From contig NC_134033.1 in assembly GCF_964204645.1 (NCBI RefSeq), forward strand, positions 10,514,231-10,578,230: a stretch of DNA of 64,000 nucleotides. The letters are read 5' to 3'. The DNA comes from Tubulanus polymorphus. Its lineage: Eukaryota > Nemertea > Palaeonemertea > Tubulaniformes > Tubulanidae. Within the stretch, counting starts at the first letter, position 1. Each line of letters starts with the position of its first letter. Shown one piece after another: positions 1 to 11,588 of this stretch. Made by a program: the position numbers and the translations under genes. The notes under the pieces were generated by a model. The model ran no database searches. It was given only the letters and a program-made list of their open reading frames with translations, and was not told the origin of the DNA.

Positions 1-2017
1 GTGGTGATAGTTTTTCGCTTGGAATCCTTAGAATATCAATTCGCGCGCGCTTGAATACAATTCGAATAGTAGGACAACTTGACAATTAATTTATAGCTAT
101 TATTTTGATGTTTCGTACCGGGAGCGAATTTGATATTTTGAACGTTTTTTGAAATATCGAAATTATGCCCTATTTAAAGAATGAAAATAGATTTTAAGAT
201 ATAAAATGTCTATCCGAATCTATTCGAATTCGCGCAGTATGTTTCGCATTTCGCGCGGCCGCGGAAATAACTAGAAATTATGAAAATACATCCCGTATGC
301 TTCGATTCTATTGAATATCGCACGGATTTTGAGAGATTTTAAACTCAGTTTTGAAGTCGCGAATCGCTCAAGATTATCTCTATTTTCAGTAACCTTTCGA
401 TAGAAATTATCAATACGAATTTAATCGTTTTTTTCAGATATAATAATTTATCGCTAAAACGACGTTAATTCTAGAACTTATTTCCGTTTTTATTTTCGCT
501 ATTCGATGCGTTTTTCAACATATGAAATAATTAGTTTAGTTCGAAACCCCGAAATATTTTTAGACGCCGAAAATGATTTTACAAACGTTCTTAAATAACG
601 CGAAAATTCACCGCTAAATGTTGACAATATTTCGTATGAAATTATGTAAATCAATTCGTCAAATTAACGCATTTGAGATGGTTTGATTTAACCAAAATTC
701 GTAGCCGATTTGCAGGGGAGACTTTCGTTCAATTTGCCCGTTGTTGTTTTATGTCGTTTTATAGTTGTTGTTGTATTTTTTTTTTTTAGTTTGAAAATAT
801 AAATCTTATTTACGACATTTTTATACGAGAAAAAAACACAATTTTCGCCTATTCTATGTTTCTGATATAAATCGTGCCAGCGTTTCACAACGACGAGCAA
901 TCGCAATCTGACAATTTCGACAATTTCGACAATTTGACAATTTGACAATTTACTACGCCGTGTCAAACAGCACCGGTTTCATCACGATCGCTCATGAATT
1001 ATAAACGCTTTATTCTGTATTCCCTCCCTTTTAAATCGAAATGAATTTAATGTGTTTAGATCGATTCCAACGCGAAGCAATTATAACGAATTCCATCGAA
1101 ATTATATAAGCGCGTACATCACGGAAGACAGTGTCCAGAGTTTAGATTAGGATATTTATCGCGATATTTCGGCGAGGTAATTTCAGCAATTTAGAACCAG
1201 TTTTCGTGGGCCCGCCTCGGTTCAAAATGAACCCAACTCCGCCAGTGATCAAATATCCGAGATGTTAATTTTTTATTTGTGAATTCGTAATTCGAAGCGT
1301 TATAAATTTGCTATCGGACAAACCAGCGCCGTATATAGCGCGATATTGCGAAAATTGTTTCTCAAAATCGAGCGCATCTGGCGACCCTCTCATCACCGTG
1401 ACAATTACACGATATACCGGACCAAATTAATCGCATATACTGAACGAGATTTAAAAACGACAAACAAATAATGAATAATATAATAGCCGTATTTTATTTC
1501 TTAACGGATTCGTTTTCAAATTTTTCACCAAAATATAAGGATTATTTGAAAAATGGTTGGAAAATTTCATTCGTCATCAACATTATCATCACGATGGGGG
1601 AAATCGAAAACACGAGTCCTAGAACGTAGGTATAGAATAACTGGATACTGATTCTTCGAGAGATTGTATCTAAAATCGTTGAAATTGAAATCGGAATTTA
1701 TTTTCACTAAAACGTTACATATGTTATTGGACGATATTGCGAGCATGAATAAACGCAGAAAATAATGTAACAAGATAATGATACGTTGGCGGGAACAAAA
1801 TTAGATTCGTTGCTTTCTTTGCAAAATTTAGGTGTCTAACAAACGACATGACTGTAACCCATAAAACGGATTTTAGAACGTCTCTGAATGGGAGCTTGTT
1901 GCGGCGTCTATGAAATCATTCGTAGCCATAAATTCCTTCGAGGAATCTCTACCGAAATACCTTTCATTAGAAAACAACATCCCGACATTTTCTCTCCGCG
2001 TTTTCTATATTTACATC
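1..2017. other. AT-rich unique DNA, no gene seen
   Basis: AT-rich sequence with many CpG-containing words and no convincing exon. The open frames are short and lack protein character. A microsatellite at 910-951 repeats the word GACAATTT about five times, and a poly-T run lies near 777-787. I see no recognisable transposon ends. Confidence 0.6.
910..951. repeat. GACAATTT(C) microsatellite
   Basis: About five head-to-tail copies of the 8-9 base word GACAATTT, some with an extra C. It is a short tandem repeat with no coding implication. Confidence 0.8.
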
Positions 2018-2077
2018 AGGGGTCATTCATTAAGCATTACAGTACGCATTACAGTTCGTAATAAATGAATGACCCCT
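2018..2077. mobile_element. Small foldback element with GGGGTCATTCATT ends
   Basis: The 14-base arm AGGGGTCATTCATT at 2018-2031 is repeated in perfect inverted orientation at 2064-2077, around a 32-base centre holding two CATTACAGT-like words. The word CATC occurs just outside both arms and could be a short target duplication. The structure fits a tiny non-autonomous DNA transposon or hairpin element. I recall similar GGGGTCATTCATT ends from other invertebrate genomes, but that is memory and was not checked. Confidence 0.6.
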
Positions 2078-3194
2078 CATCGAAATTTCTGCCGTATTAA
2101 AACGCGTTTTCAAAGCGATTTTCGAATATTTGAACGCGTTGTTATTTTTACGGTCTTAGCGTTTTCGACGTTCGCGATATGGCTCGCAACAAACTGTTAC
2201 CCCTGAGGGCATCAATAACTCAATCTATTCAATAGTACGCCGACACAATTCAGTCCTTTTAGACGTACAATATTGTATAGCGCACCATTTCGTTTAAGTT
2301 TCTGCCCATTATCCAACCGTAATAGACGGCGACGGCGCAAAAAATGCCATTTCGACGGAAAAAAAAAGTTGATAATATAGCTTTTCACGTGTTCGAGATC
2401 CGCCAGCGCCCGCCGCAAAAACGGCTCCGGGGCATTTTCATTAGCGTAATGGTTTAATGCGGCATAAACTAAATTGTTTTCTGCTACATGTAGTAATTCT
2501 GTCGAGCATCCGAGCTGCATTACTGATTAGAATTTCTTTAAATCGCGTTCATTCGGTTACGTTGTCACACACGCCGCTCGCGCATCGATTCTACAAAATT
2601 GGGAAGATAATTTCGGGGTCGTTTTATACCGACCGAATTCGATAACGTTTGCGCTAATTTTATTTCATAGAGCGTCATTCCAGGCGCCTATTCGATATCA
2701 ATTTATATCCTATTAATATAATTTGTTTTGATATTCATCGGCGTCATAATTAATTAATTTATCCGTTTAACGATGGCCTCCGTTTATCCGCGGTGGATCA
2801 GGGGTGGCGAGGGAGTTCGTAAAAACGTGCGGAAACCCGAGTATACGTTCCGGGTCTACTCGCAATATTTTACACCGATTATATCCAATTCCTGTAACCT
2901 TGTTCCCAATTTGTATACGAGCGCATTTTAGAGCTTTTTATCCTTCAGAAAAAAGACGGATTCACCACGACACTGCCTGTAGTATAGAAATCTGGGGAGT
3001 AATGGTACGCAGTCTTTGTTACGATGAACAATATAAGAATGGAATTGAGATATTTTGCAAACGGAGGAGGTATTGTGCTTTATCCACAAGTGGGCCTCGT
3101 ATAGTTCAACTACGGTACATTTGTATTCTCGTGAAAATCGTCGAATACAAAATACGATGATGGAATAGCAGAATGCAACGTTTATTTTCAAATA
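2078..3194. other. Unique DNA, no gene seen
   Basis: No recognisable exon or repeat. Open frames at 2804-3160 (+) and 2928-3191 (-) overlap on opposite strands. They have no domain, no start context and no splice-site support, so I treat them as chance. Confidence 0.5.
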
Positions 3195-3583
3195 CAGTAA
3201 AATTCGATTATAACGCCACTCCGTTGTGGGGCCGATGAAAAATATGGCATTATAACTAATTTGGCAGAGTATGGTATTTTCATCGAATTTGAGTTAAATC
3301 GAGCAAAGCAGGATCCAGTTCCACAGTTCTGAGATAAATTTGACTCTAGTGTTAAACATAGGAAATGAACTGATTTTAACGCAGAGTTAACTCCTAACTC
3401 ACACGTGGAACCGGGTCCGAAGGACTTTATTAAAAAAACGCATTTTAATTGAATTTTGAGTTAAATTGAGCAAGATATTGTCTCTGAAAATGCTGTGCGA
3501 GTGGATTGGTAGGCATTATGAGAGTGGTGGATAGCGTTGAGCAGTGGTATTATAACGGATGGCGTTATAACAAACTTTGACTG
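3195..3583. mobile_element. pogo/Tigger-like MITE, host of a nested insertion
   Basis: The left end begins CAGTAAAATTCGATTATAAC and the right end, read inverted, begins CAGTCAAAGTTTGTTATAAC, both followed by GCCA. CAGT(C/A)AAA...TATAACG ends are characteristic of the pogo/Tigger branch of Tc1/mariner. A TA dinucleotide precedes the left end as expected for that superfamily, but the right flank is CG, so the right target copy is lost or mutated. There is no transposase frame, so this is a non-autonomous element. A family B MITE sits inside it at 3311-3418. Confidence 0.65.
3311..3418. mobile_element. Family B MITE, copy 1 (nested)
   Basis: A 108-bp element bounded by GGATCCAGTTCCACAG on the left and the inverse ending GTGGAACCGGGTCC on the right. 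The inside keeps the family words TGAACTGATTTTAA and GAGTTAACTC. It lies within the pogo-like element. The near-identical sentence GAATTTGAGTTAAATCGAGC occurs on both sides of it (about 3286 and 3450), so the host DNA was duplicated around the insertion. Confidence 0.65.
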
Positions 3584-3599
3584 CGTGTTGTAAATCACA

Positions 3600-4390
3600 T
3601 TTCTGCCTAAATTGTAACGGTCTCTCGACAGAAGGACGTTATTTCGAATTTTGAATTATTGAGTCGTGTTAAATTGCGAGTACGGTGAATTAATACATTC
3701 AAATAACGGTCGATCATGTTGATGGTTAGATAAACAAAACGACTGATGATCGAGGCCTCGGGGCATATAGCCGCCTGATTAAATATATCAATTAAAAAAC
3801 CCGTCATTCATTTAATGAATGTTGCTCCAGTTGTAGGCATAGTCCGCGCTATTGCTCGGTCGTATACTTGTTAGAATGATCGTAATAAGATATTAGTCAT
3901 GCGATTGTCGATTATAAACAGTTTTTAAACGGCCTTGGACCAGACCGGAGAAAAGGTGCGCAGGTTCAATAGATTTGATCTACAGACATTTGAAATAACG
4001 TATTAGAGAACATAAAATACTGATAAGATTTCTTTTTTCAAATATGTTAGTATCAGATTATTTGTCACTATCAATATGTGCAAAATTAATAATAACGAAT
4101 TTGATTACAAACAGTGTGATTCATATATTCAAATGGTAGGAGGCTGAGCAGAGGCATAAATCCTGTTAACTTAAAAAAGACGAGTTGATGAGATAAACTA
4201 TGGTCACTGCCTTAATAGTGAGATGAGACTTCAAGTACAAACCCTCAGTTGATATTAAAGCGTTTATTGTCAGACTGTTTTGGAGTTTCTCTAAAATCCC
4301 TCATTAGAGAAACAAAAATGATAACCCTAGTTGACTCAAAATACTGAGATTAATATCTTAGTCTTCCAGTCAAGACTTCACTCATGTTCT
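3600..4390. other. AT-rich DNA, no gene seen
   Basis: No exon recognised. Near 4320-4375 there are words resembling the dispersed 'GTCGAAACGTTG' repeat family (AATACTGAG, AGTCTTCC), probably a decayed fragment. Confidence 0.4.
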
Positions 4391-4397
4391 CGAACCA

Positions 4398-4515
4398 GGA
4401 TCCAGTTCCACAGTTTGTGAGTTAAGATTTGTCTCCACGGATACGCAAGACATCGAAAATTGACTAATTTCAACTCAGAGTTAACCCTATAACTGACAAC
4501 TGTGGAACTGGAACC
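4398..4515. mobile_element. Family B MITE, copy 2
   Basis: The left end GGATCCAGTTCCACAG and right end CTGTGGAACTGGAACC form inverted repeats around about 85 bases. The internal words CAACTCAGAGTTAACCC and TTGACTAATTTC match the family. Confidence 0.65.
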
Positions 4516-5564
4516 GTGAATTTAAACCATGGACTACAAAAAGTTTTAGGTTTCATGCTTAAACAACGATGGACCAGCCAGTCACAAAAATGGACTCATA
4601 GATTATGATTAGTGATATTTTTCGGTATGGGGGGTTGAACACCGATCGACCTAAAGCCGCACTCAATATTCCCGGGACGCCGTCGTCGTCAGGAACAAGA
4701 CACATTTTTTACGGGAAAATCCAGATGTAGACAAGCACGCCGAAGAAAAGAGTTTCGCTTATGGAAATATTGCGAATCTCGAGTAGTAAGATAGAGAGGA
4801 GAGAGAGAGAGAGCGGGCTGAACCGTCGTGCTGTGCGGTGACGGCTGAGCGGCGGTGCCGCGGCGGTGCAGTAGAGCTCTTGAAACATAATCTATATTAT
4901 CGCACTTGTTCTGACCCCGAATTTGCTGAGGCACTTGAACGTATTTGCATATGTTTTTCGCATGGAAAGGTTTTTTAATGGATTGCCACCACAGATTGAC
5001 GTTGAAAATCAGATATTATACTCCGCGCACGTTGAGGCGTATACGATGTATGAATTCATCGTCTTTTTGAAGAAAATATTAAACATTTCTTCTTTTTCGA
5101 AATCGATATTACAAGACTATATCGTTCTTAGGCTTTGTCGTTATTACAGCTTTTCGCACCGATGAAATTCTCATTACATTTCTAAAACGATGATTGACTA
5201 GAAATATTTAAGAAGCAGATTTTCTTATATAGAAGAAGATATTCATGTGCAAATTTATATGCGATGCTGGCTTTAACAGAAAGGGGTCTCCTAAGCTATC
5301 AGCCCAGGACCTGATTTCTTAACAAATAGTATACGGGGTTGCAATAATAGCTAGTGTATACCTAAACATTACTGTTATAGTCTTAAAATCTAATAAGCGT
5401 TATAATCGGTTCATCGATCTTCTATTATTAGCGTCTGGTTCTGAAAATTAGATCTGAACCAGAAATTTGTCGTAATTAAGATATGACGTTTATATTTCCG
5501 AAACAAATTTAAATCAGTTTCGACGATATGGAACTAACTCGTTTCATCGGTGAAACCTCAAAGA
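4516..5564. other. Unique DNA with a GC-rich patch
   Basis: A short GA microsatellite lies at about 4790-4814, followed by a GC-rich patch at 4815-4880 rich in CGG and GCG words. The rest is AT-rich. Overlapping open frames on both strands have no recognisable protein feature. Confidence 0.4.
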
Positions 5565-5669
5565 ACAAACTCCAATGTTTAGTTAATTACTGGTTACTTC
5601 ACGTTTTCAATGATAAAAATAATTCAAACTTAACCGTTTTTATCCTAGACTTTTCACGAAACTGGACCC
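5565..5669 (-). mobile_element. Family A MITE copy, inverted and diverged
   Basis: Read on the minus strand it starts GGGTCCAGTTTCGTGAAAAG and continues with AAACGGTTAAGTTTGAA and CATTGAAAACGTGAAGT, in the same order as the intact copy at 9036-9167. The far end is degraded. Confidence 0.6.
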
Positions 5670-7475
5670 TGACATAGCTCTGATATTGTGTTATGGCACT
5701 AATAGTAATTTCATTTAATCGCAAATTACAGAAAATACGTCTAAATCTAAGTCTTTCCTTATTTTGAACAAAAGATTCTCATTTGTTTTCTCGTGAAAAC
5801 GTGAGACGTGAAATTAATTAGAAAATTACGCGATCAACGATGAAAATTACATAACGCCGGTCGAGAAATCGACGGGATTCCGGAAATACAATGATCTCAC
5901 CCCTCCACCCACCGGGCGCAGTGTCGCGCGACTCGAAATCAGTTGTCACCGTGCCGTGTGTGTGTCATCGCTGCAAAAGACCGATAAATCGCTGAAGCGT
6001 GTAACAGTCTTAACGAGGATACCGGCGAAACAGCGGGCGCTTTTAATCCCGTTCGCGTGACCGGAACCAGTCTTTGTTTTACACGACCAACTTATTGATA
6101 GATCCCGCGCGCTATTACCATCGGCCTCTTGAACTAACCCTTACCCTCTTGTGAGGAGAGTGAGTGAGGGGAGAAGTGAAGATGCTTCCATCTCGGTGTC
6201 GACACGCAACAAACCATTAACACTCGAAACAAACGTGGGAAAAACACGAGATAACGGCAAAATACGAACTTTAAAATGAGCACCAAACGAAGAATTAATT
6301 CTTAATTTAGAACATTTTGTGAAGCCATAAATGGTATTTCATAAAATGCTAAGTACCTTACCATGAAACCAGTGGTAAGTTTTGAAATTAAAAGTTCATT
6401 GTTACTACGGTATTTATCCGCCGGTTATCTTTAACCAACCGTTGAGCGACTAACCCTAGACTTCATCAAAATATAATATAGATCTCGCTTACTCAAACGC
6501 TTCACTTTGACCATCTCGAATAAACACGAAATTATTTTTGCGATTTCCTATTTCATGGAGTGCTGACCTTTTATTTCAAAATATATATACACTAAACATT
6601 GCCTGAACTCGGCCACGAGGAGAACTTTCGACTAACCCGGACAAAAAGAAATATTTTTTTGTCATTTCCTATTCGTGTTACCAGTCTTAAACTCTGACTT
6701 CGCTTAACTCGATTTTAATTTTGCTTGTTCCAGTTTGTCCAAGTTAGACGAGTTTTACTAAGGGACATCAAATGTACTTTTGTCATCGCTCAAGTTAACA
6801 AAATTCTCGTAGCAAAAAGGCACAAAAAATCCATGAAATATTTAAGTCCTTTGCAATATGATACCTTTACGAGTGGCATTGACAACGCTAGTCACAATAG
6901 ACACATCTCCGGTATACGACACGGAGTCTTTGAGAGCGGGCCGGGTTTTTTTTCTAAAGCCGATCACTCGTCCGCCTTTCCGAGAGCGGTAACAACACTA
7001 ACGAATTCATTCGAATTGAAATCGTAGCCGTTATTCTAACTAATTCCGGTTTATCGAAAAGAAAAACTGCGCGAAATCTAAAAGTTCGAATCGTCGCGGA
7101 AAAATGATATGCGAATAATTGAATGATAATCTTCGATGGTGAAAGTTGTTTTCTAACTTTTCGAACATTTTTTTTCAACGCATCGCGTAGTCGGGATTTT
7201 TTAACTCGCTCCATAGAGAATCCGCGGAATTTGAGGTGAGAGAGATTTATAGAAAATCCTCTTGGTCTCCTCCATCAGCCGCCGCCACCGCTGCGACAGA
7301 TTTGTTTGGAAGATGAATTGTTGTTTTAAATCTGATTATTTTCACGGATTGAAAGTCGAGAAGGTGACGCGAGGATTTCAACATTAAAATACAGATCAGT
7401 CTCCGTGTCGCTCGCTTTGTATTTTTATAATCATTTTAACGGTTTTATTTCGAGAGATTAGTAAGGGATCGGGAT
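5670..7475. other. Unique DNA, CpG-rich in part, no gene seen
   Basis: A CpG-rich patch at about 5870-6060 could be regulatory or part of an untranslated exon, but I find no supporting coding frame. Around 6350-6720 the DNA is AT-rich with weak family A-like words. The two ~90-100 codon frames at 6725-7214 overlap on opposite strands and show no domain. Confidence 0.4.
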
Positions 7476-7882
7476 AAAGAGGAGAATGAGGACAGAGAGG
7501 GGAGAGGAGAGAGGGAGGAAAGAGTAGATGAGAAAGGAGAGAGATGTCAAGGCAAGAGCGAGAGAGGTGAGAGTAGAGAGGAGAGGAGAGGGAGAGAGTA
7601 GAGAGGAGAGAGGAGAGAGGAGATGGAGGAGAGAAATTAGTGTGAGGGGATCGGAGGGGGAGTGGAGAGTGTGAGGAGAGGGAGGAAGGAGAGAGGAGAG
7701 AAGAGAGTGGAGAGTGGAGAGAGGAGGAGAGAAATTAGTGTGTTAGGAAGTGGAGGAAGAAGAGATGAGAGACGAGAGAGAGGAGAGGGGAGATTAAAGA
7801 AGGTAAGAGGAAAGAGGGGAGAAGAGAGAAGAGAAATAAAGATTCTAAAAGAGAAATGATAGACAGGCAGCAGAGAGGAGAG
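7476..7882. repeat. Long GA-rich purine tract
   Basis: About 400 bases almost entirely of A and G on this strand, built from GAGAGGAGAG-type words with a few pyrimidine interruptions. The phrase GAGAGAAATTAGTGTG occurs twice (about 7630 and 7726), so part of it is a longer tandem copy. The frames 7637-8008 (-) and 7662-7859 (+) read through it and are by-products of composition. Confidence 0.85.
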
Positions 7883-8002
7883 ATAACGAGCAGTAACTGA
7901 CATTGTGTTAAAGACCACGAGATCTGCTGTGTGTAATAAGAATCCTGCGGTATAAATCAGATGTAAGATTAGGATTCTCTGAATTCTGATGATGATCTCA
8001 GC

Positions 8003-8048
8003 CAGCATCAGCAGCCGCAGCAGCAGCAGCAGTAGCAGTACCAGCAGT
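8003..8048. repeat. CAG/AGC trinucleotide repeat
   Basis: An imperfect CAG run with CCG, TAG and TAC interruptions. A near-identical arrangement, including the closing words CAGTACCAG..TGAA, occurs at about 51664-51720. Confidence 0.8.
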
Positions 8049-8054
8049 GAACGC

Positions 8055-8089
8055 GATATGTGATAATATTTCGACGAGTGTCACATATC
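8055..8089. other. Perfect hairpin GATATGTGA/TCACATATC
   Basis: Nine-base arms at 8055-8063 and 8081-8089 are perfect inverted repeats around a 17-base loop. The word AAGGTAATG (a possible splice donor) follows near 8107. The role is unknown. Confidence 0.55.
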
Positions 8090-8665
8090 AGACGGGACTG
8101 CATTAGAAGGTAATGTTTCACAAGTTGTAAGAGCTGCCGCCTCTACCGCATCGGAGATCACCGCACCGCGCTGAGCCGCGCGCAGCAGAGAAAAAAATCA
8201 TATAATTCTTTTCGTTTGGTTTGGTATGAATAAATTATGAGGTTTTCTGCGTGTGTGCTGAGCTCGCGTCGATAAGGGTAAGAGGGTGGAATGAGAGCTG
8301 TTCATCAGAGACTACACGGAGCCGCCCGTGCAGAGATGGACGAGGGAGGAGTCTCCTGTTGGCCATTTATCTTACTTTTTAAACTTAATATCGTATAAGT
8401 GCAAACAGGATGTCGAATGAAATAAAATGACAATACTTTCACCAGAACTTTTTTATTTTACGAACGCATCAATCGTGAAATTCGCTTATACATTAGCAGC
8501 GAATTAATGGGACGAAACTAGACTAGAATTTGTGAGAACCCCGCGTTCCATTCATTCATTGAAATCGTCGTCCATTTCCAATGCTTTTACTCTAGTCAAA
8601 TTTTGATCCCAGTTTCCCAGTTCCCAGTTTATCGTTCAAATGATTCTGGTATTTTGGTAGATATT
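8090..8665. other. Unique DNA, no gene seen
   Basis: A GC-rich patch (about 8130-8200) is followed by AT-rich sequence. No exon, RNA gene or transposon end recognised. Confidence 0.4.
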
Positions 8666-8673
8666 TGTTGTTC

Positions 8674-8779
8674 CGCTCACCCTCTCGCTCGGCCGCCTGC
8701 TCGGTCTCGCCCGGCCGCCCGCTCAGTCGCCTGCTCGGTCGCCTGCTCACCCTTTCGCCCGGCCGCCTGCTCGGTCGGG
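8674..8779. repeat. GC-rich minisatellite GCCTGCTCGGTCG
   Basis: Head-to-tail degenerate copies of a roughly 12-20 base unit around GCCTGCTCGGTCG and CCGCCCGCTCA. It reads as alternating Ala/Arg/Pro/Ser in a frame starting at 8603, which I regard as incidental. Confidence 0.75.
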
Positions 8780-9035
8780 TGTGTAATTCTCTAATAGATG
8801 ATTAGTCTGTAATTATATGTTTAAACACGTTCTCTTCATCCTGTGGTGACAGTGTTCACTGATAAGACATCACTCTCTCCACTCTCTTTCTCTCAATATC
8901 CATCATCATAATCAACCATCGGACCCAGTTCCACATTGGAGAGTTAGAGAACTAGGTCCTTTGTGTTACGCATATAGGAAAAGCTTTATAATATAACCAC
9001 GTGTCAAGTGGACTACTAAGTTCTATTGGTCTACT

Positions 9036-9167
9036 GGGCCCAGTTTCACGAAAAGGTTTAAGCCTAAAACGGCTAAGTTTGAATCGTTGTCCTCATTGAA
9101 AACATTAAGTGACCAATGGCAATTACACCAAATATTTGAGTTTAACTTTTTTTGTGAAACAGGGCCC
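9036..9167. mobile_element. Family A MITE, intact reference copy
   Basis: The left end GGGCCCAGTTTCAC (9036-9049) and right end GTGAAACAGGGCCC (9154-9167) are inverted repeats with one mismatch. The 132-bp element contains the diagnostic words CTAAAACGGCTAAGTTTGAA, CCTCATTGAAAACATTAAG and TTTGAGTTTAACTTTTT. It has no coding capacity. The right end overlaps the start of a tRNA-like sequence, so the two may be one composite. Confidence 0.75.
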
Positions 9168-9231
9168 TGGTGGTAAGCAAGCAAGCAAGCTATCTTAGTG
9201 CAAGACCCGGGTTCGATCCCCGGTGAGGGCA
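9164..9231 (+). ncRNA. tRNA-like sequence, probably a SINE head
   Basis: The 3' half is strongly tRNA-like, with a T-arm carrying the exact RNA polymerase III B-box core GGTTCGATCCC between CCGG stems. The end GAGGGC pairs imperfectly with the start GCCCTGG. The expected A box is replaced by a short AAGC repeat at 9173-9190, so this is a degraded tRNA-derived head or pseudogene, not a working tRNA gene. Confidence 0.5.
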
Positions 9232-10036
9232 CGTAATCTCACTGTCATTTCATAAATCGTTACATTGGGCGTACATACTTCAGTACATACCTAAATTCTA
9301 CAGTCGTCAGTTTCAACTGGATTTTCTGTTTGCTAAAAAGTATTTTTTTAGATCGTTTGGGAACTGTGTGACTGTTGATGATCGTTAAAACCTCGTGGAT
9401 GAACTGACTTAAAAACCCACAAAGAAACTTAAGGAGTTTCAAACTGAACGGATAATTCGGCTGTGGATACTATAGTTCGTTCGTAGTTTCGTGGTCGACA
9501 TTATTACGATATATTTATGATCATATTTCATTAGTGTTTAATGAATATCTCATCATCTCTCAGCTAACAGCTTTTATATTAGTCTATCGGTCCTCGCGAC
9601 TCGTCGCGTGCTGCTGATCTGTGTGTTGATGTACCTCAAGGTTGATAGCACGTATCTGTGTTTTATTGTTTTAGCAAATTTGTATTGGACGCCGGATAAT
9701 TGCGTGCCCGTTAATCATGTCACGTTCACGATTGGTAGAAGCACACGTTTTAACGGTTATTACGACCGTACTGGGAATAACCCGACTCGCTCAGGGGGGA
9801 CAGTGAGCAGCGAGCAGCAGAGGCATTGTGTTTATTGCTCACATGACGCGAATTATATTTTCATAATAGGTTTTTTTACCACTATTTTTATCGGGAGTCG
9901 AGGTCAACATAAAAATACATTAACAATTAACAAATAGGAATCAAGGACGTATAGTGCACAAGCGCGATAGCTATGCCGTTTATAAAAGATTGATGAAGCG
10001 ATTTTTTGGTATTTTATCACTGGTAAAAGGGTGGCC
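9232..10036. other. Unique DNA, no gene seen
   Basis: No exon recognised. The 109-codon frame at 9608-9937 has no domain and no flanking splice consensus that would recommend it. Confidence 0.4.
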
Positions 10037-10166
10037 GGGATATGGTGCAGACCCTTTTTTCGTTGGGAGATATGCAGCAATCCGTCTCTCTTTCTCCGTT
10101 GGGTATGTGACAGGGATATGGCGCAATCCCCCTTTCTTTCTCGTGGGAGTACAGCAGGGATATAGG
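10037..10166. repeat. 45-bp minisatellite, about three units
   Basis: GGGATATGG(T/C)GCA begins each unit (about 10037, 10067 shortened, 10112, 10157). The next words are a T/C-rich stretch and CGTTGGGA/CGTGGGAG. The spacing is 45 bases for the two full steps and about 30 for the first. Overlapping frames on both strands come from the repeat. Confidence 0.75.
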
Positions 10167-11520
10167 ACATGAGCATACCGTACCATCAAGAGGTGCAGGC
10201 CCCGGATATATCCAAGTAATTCTCGACATGAACATTCGGCGGAATTGCATTTTTTTCGAAAACGGATTGACCTTTTTTGCGTTTTGGTACAAGGGTAAGG
10301 GGCGCAAGTTTAAATCCCGTTCCAGATATTTGCACGGCTATTCAGTGAAAATGCGTTTTTAGAACACAGATTACACATTTTAGTATATCGCTAACAGTAT
10401 ACGCATTGATGCACAAATAAGCGCGATGGAGGCAGTGCACGAGTGAACCGAGTGACGACCGTTTCTTCAGCTAATACACGCAGTTGACTGAAGCACATTA
10501 GGTTCTGTTTACCAACTCTACTCGGCAATGTTTAAAGAGGGTTTCACCCGGAAATAACTCGCAGCGAATAATATTTGCCGACTATCAAGTGAATTTGTTA
10601 CTAACTCGAGACTATCAGCGGCACCGAATAACCCTCGCGCCGGTCTCCGCGTGCGCAATAATCACAGATATCATCTTATGCAAATGAAAAATATGCAAAT
10701 CTGTTTATTCGTATTAAAGTCTATTCCACGAGTACGGATCGATTTGAATGAATATTTCATTATTTTGAAGATAAGACGAATGTATAATAGAGTCTCGTGC
10801 ATTCCACAGCTGTGGTTGATGTATACGCAACTCGCTTTGTAAGGGAGTTATAATAATCAATTTAAAATGAATTAAAATCGACCCCAATCGACTCGTAGCC
10901 TTAGACGCGATAACCGACATCGTTTTTGAGATTGGATTAAATTGGAAATTGTCAGTAAGCGTTTCATAAAAACTGATTCTTGATAATTGGAAAATCTTAA
11001 CATTTTCATTACTAGAATATAAGAAAGCTGGGATGGTATTACAGAATCTTAACCAGAGTGGTTGCTGTGTAGAAGAGTGGGGTGAGGGAAATAACAATAA
11101 TAAGGATAATAATAATAATGTTAATGTATATCATATCAATTGTTAATATTATATAACATTAAGGGCTGTATAGAATAATAATTGATTATGATGAAAAAAT
11201 ACCCATAAGTATTTTATTTTGTTAGGGTTTTGTCATCAATTCAATATTAAGGTAACGAACCTAGATAGAAATAGGAAATTGATGATAGTCCCAAACCTGA
11301 ATAGAGTTTAAAAGGCTGTGAAACCACCCGACCTTAAGGTATTTTAGGAAAACAAGGATATTGGTAAACATAAATGAACGACAATAATTGATCGTGATAG
11401 TAATAGGTACTGCAATATAAGAAATAATAGTGTAATAAATACAGCTGCAAAGCAGCGATAACGTGTTTTCTGACAAGCCATCCAACCAAAATTCAAGGAA
11501 TTATAGAAAATAGAAATATT
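10167..11520. other. Unique AT-rich DNA, no gene seen
   Basis: No recognisable exon. A low-complexity AT stretch with ATAATAATAA words lies at about 11086-11160. The 127-codon minus frame at 10714-11097 has no domain features and ends in the low-complexity DNA. Confidence 0.4.
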
Positions 11521-11528
11521 TCATGTGC

Positions 11529-11588
11529 GGGATTCGAACTTGATGTGGCACCTTCAGAAGTGAAAATAAATTGCCGGGGATTCGAACC
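11529..11588 (-). other. Two isolated Pol III B-box motifs
   Basis: GGGATTCGAAC occurs at 11529 and 11577, 48 bases apart. Read on the minus strand each is GTTCGAATCCC, matching the T-arm/B-box core of tRNA genes. I see no tRNA cloverleaf or A box around them. Confidence 0.45.
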
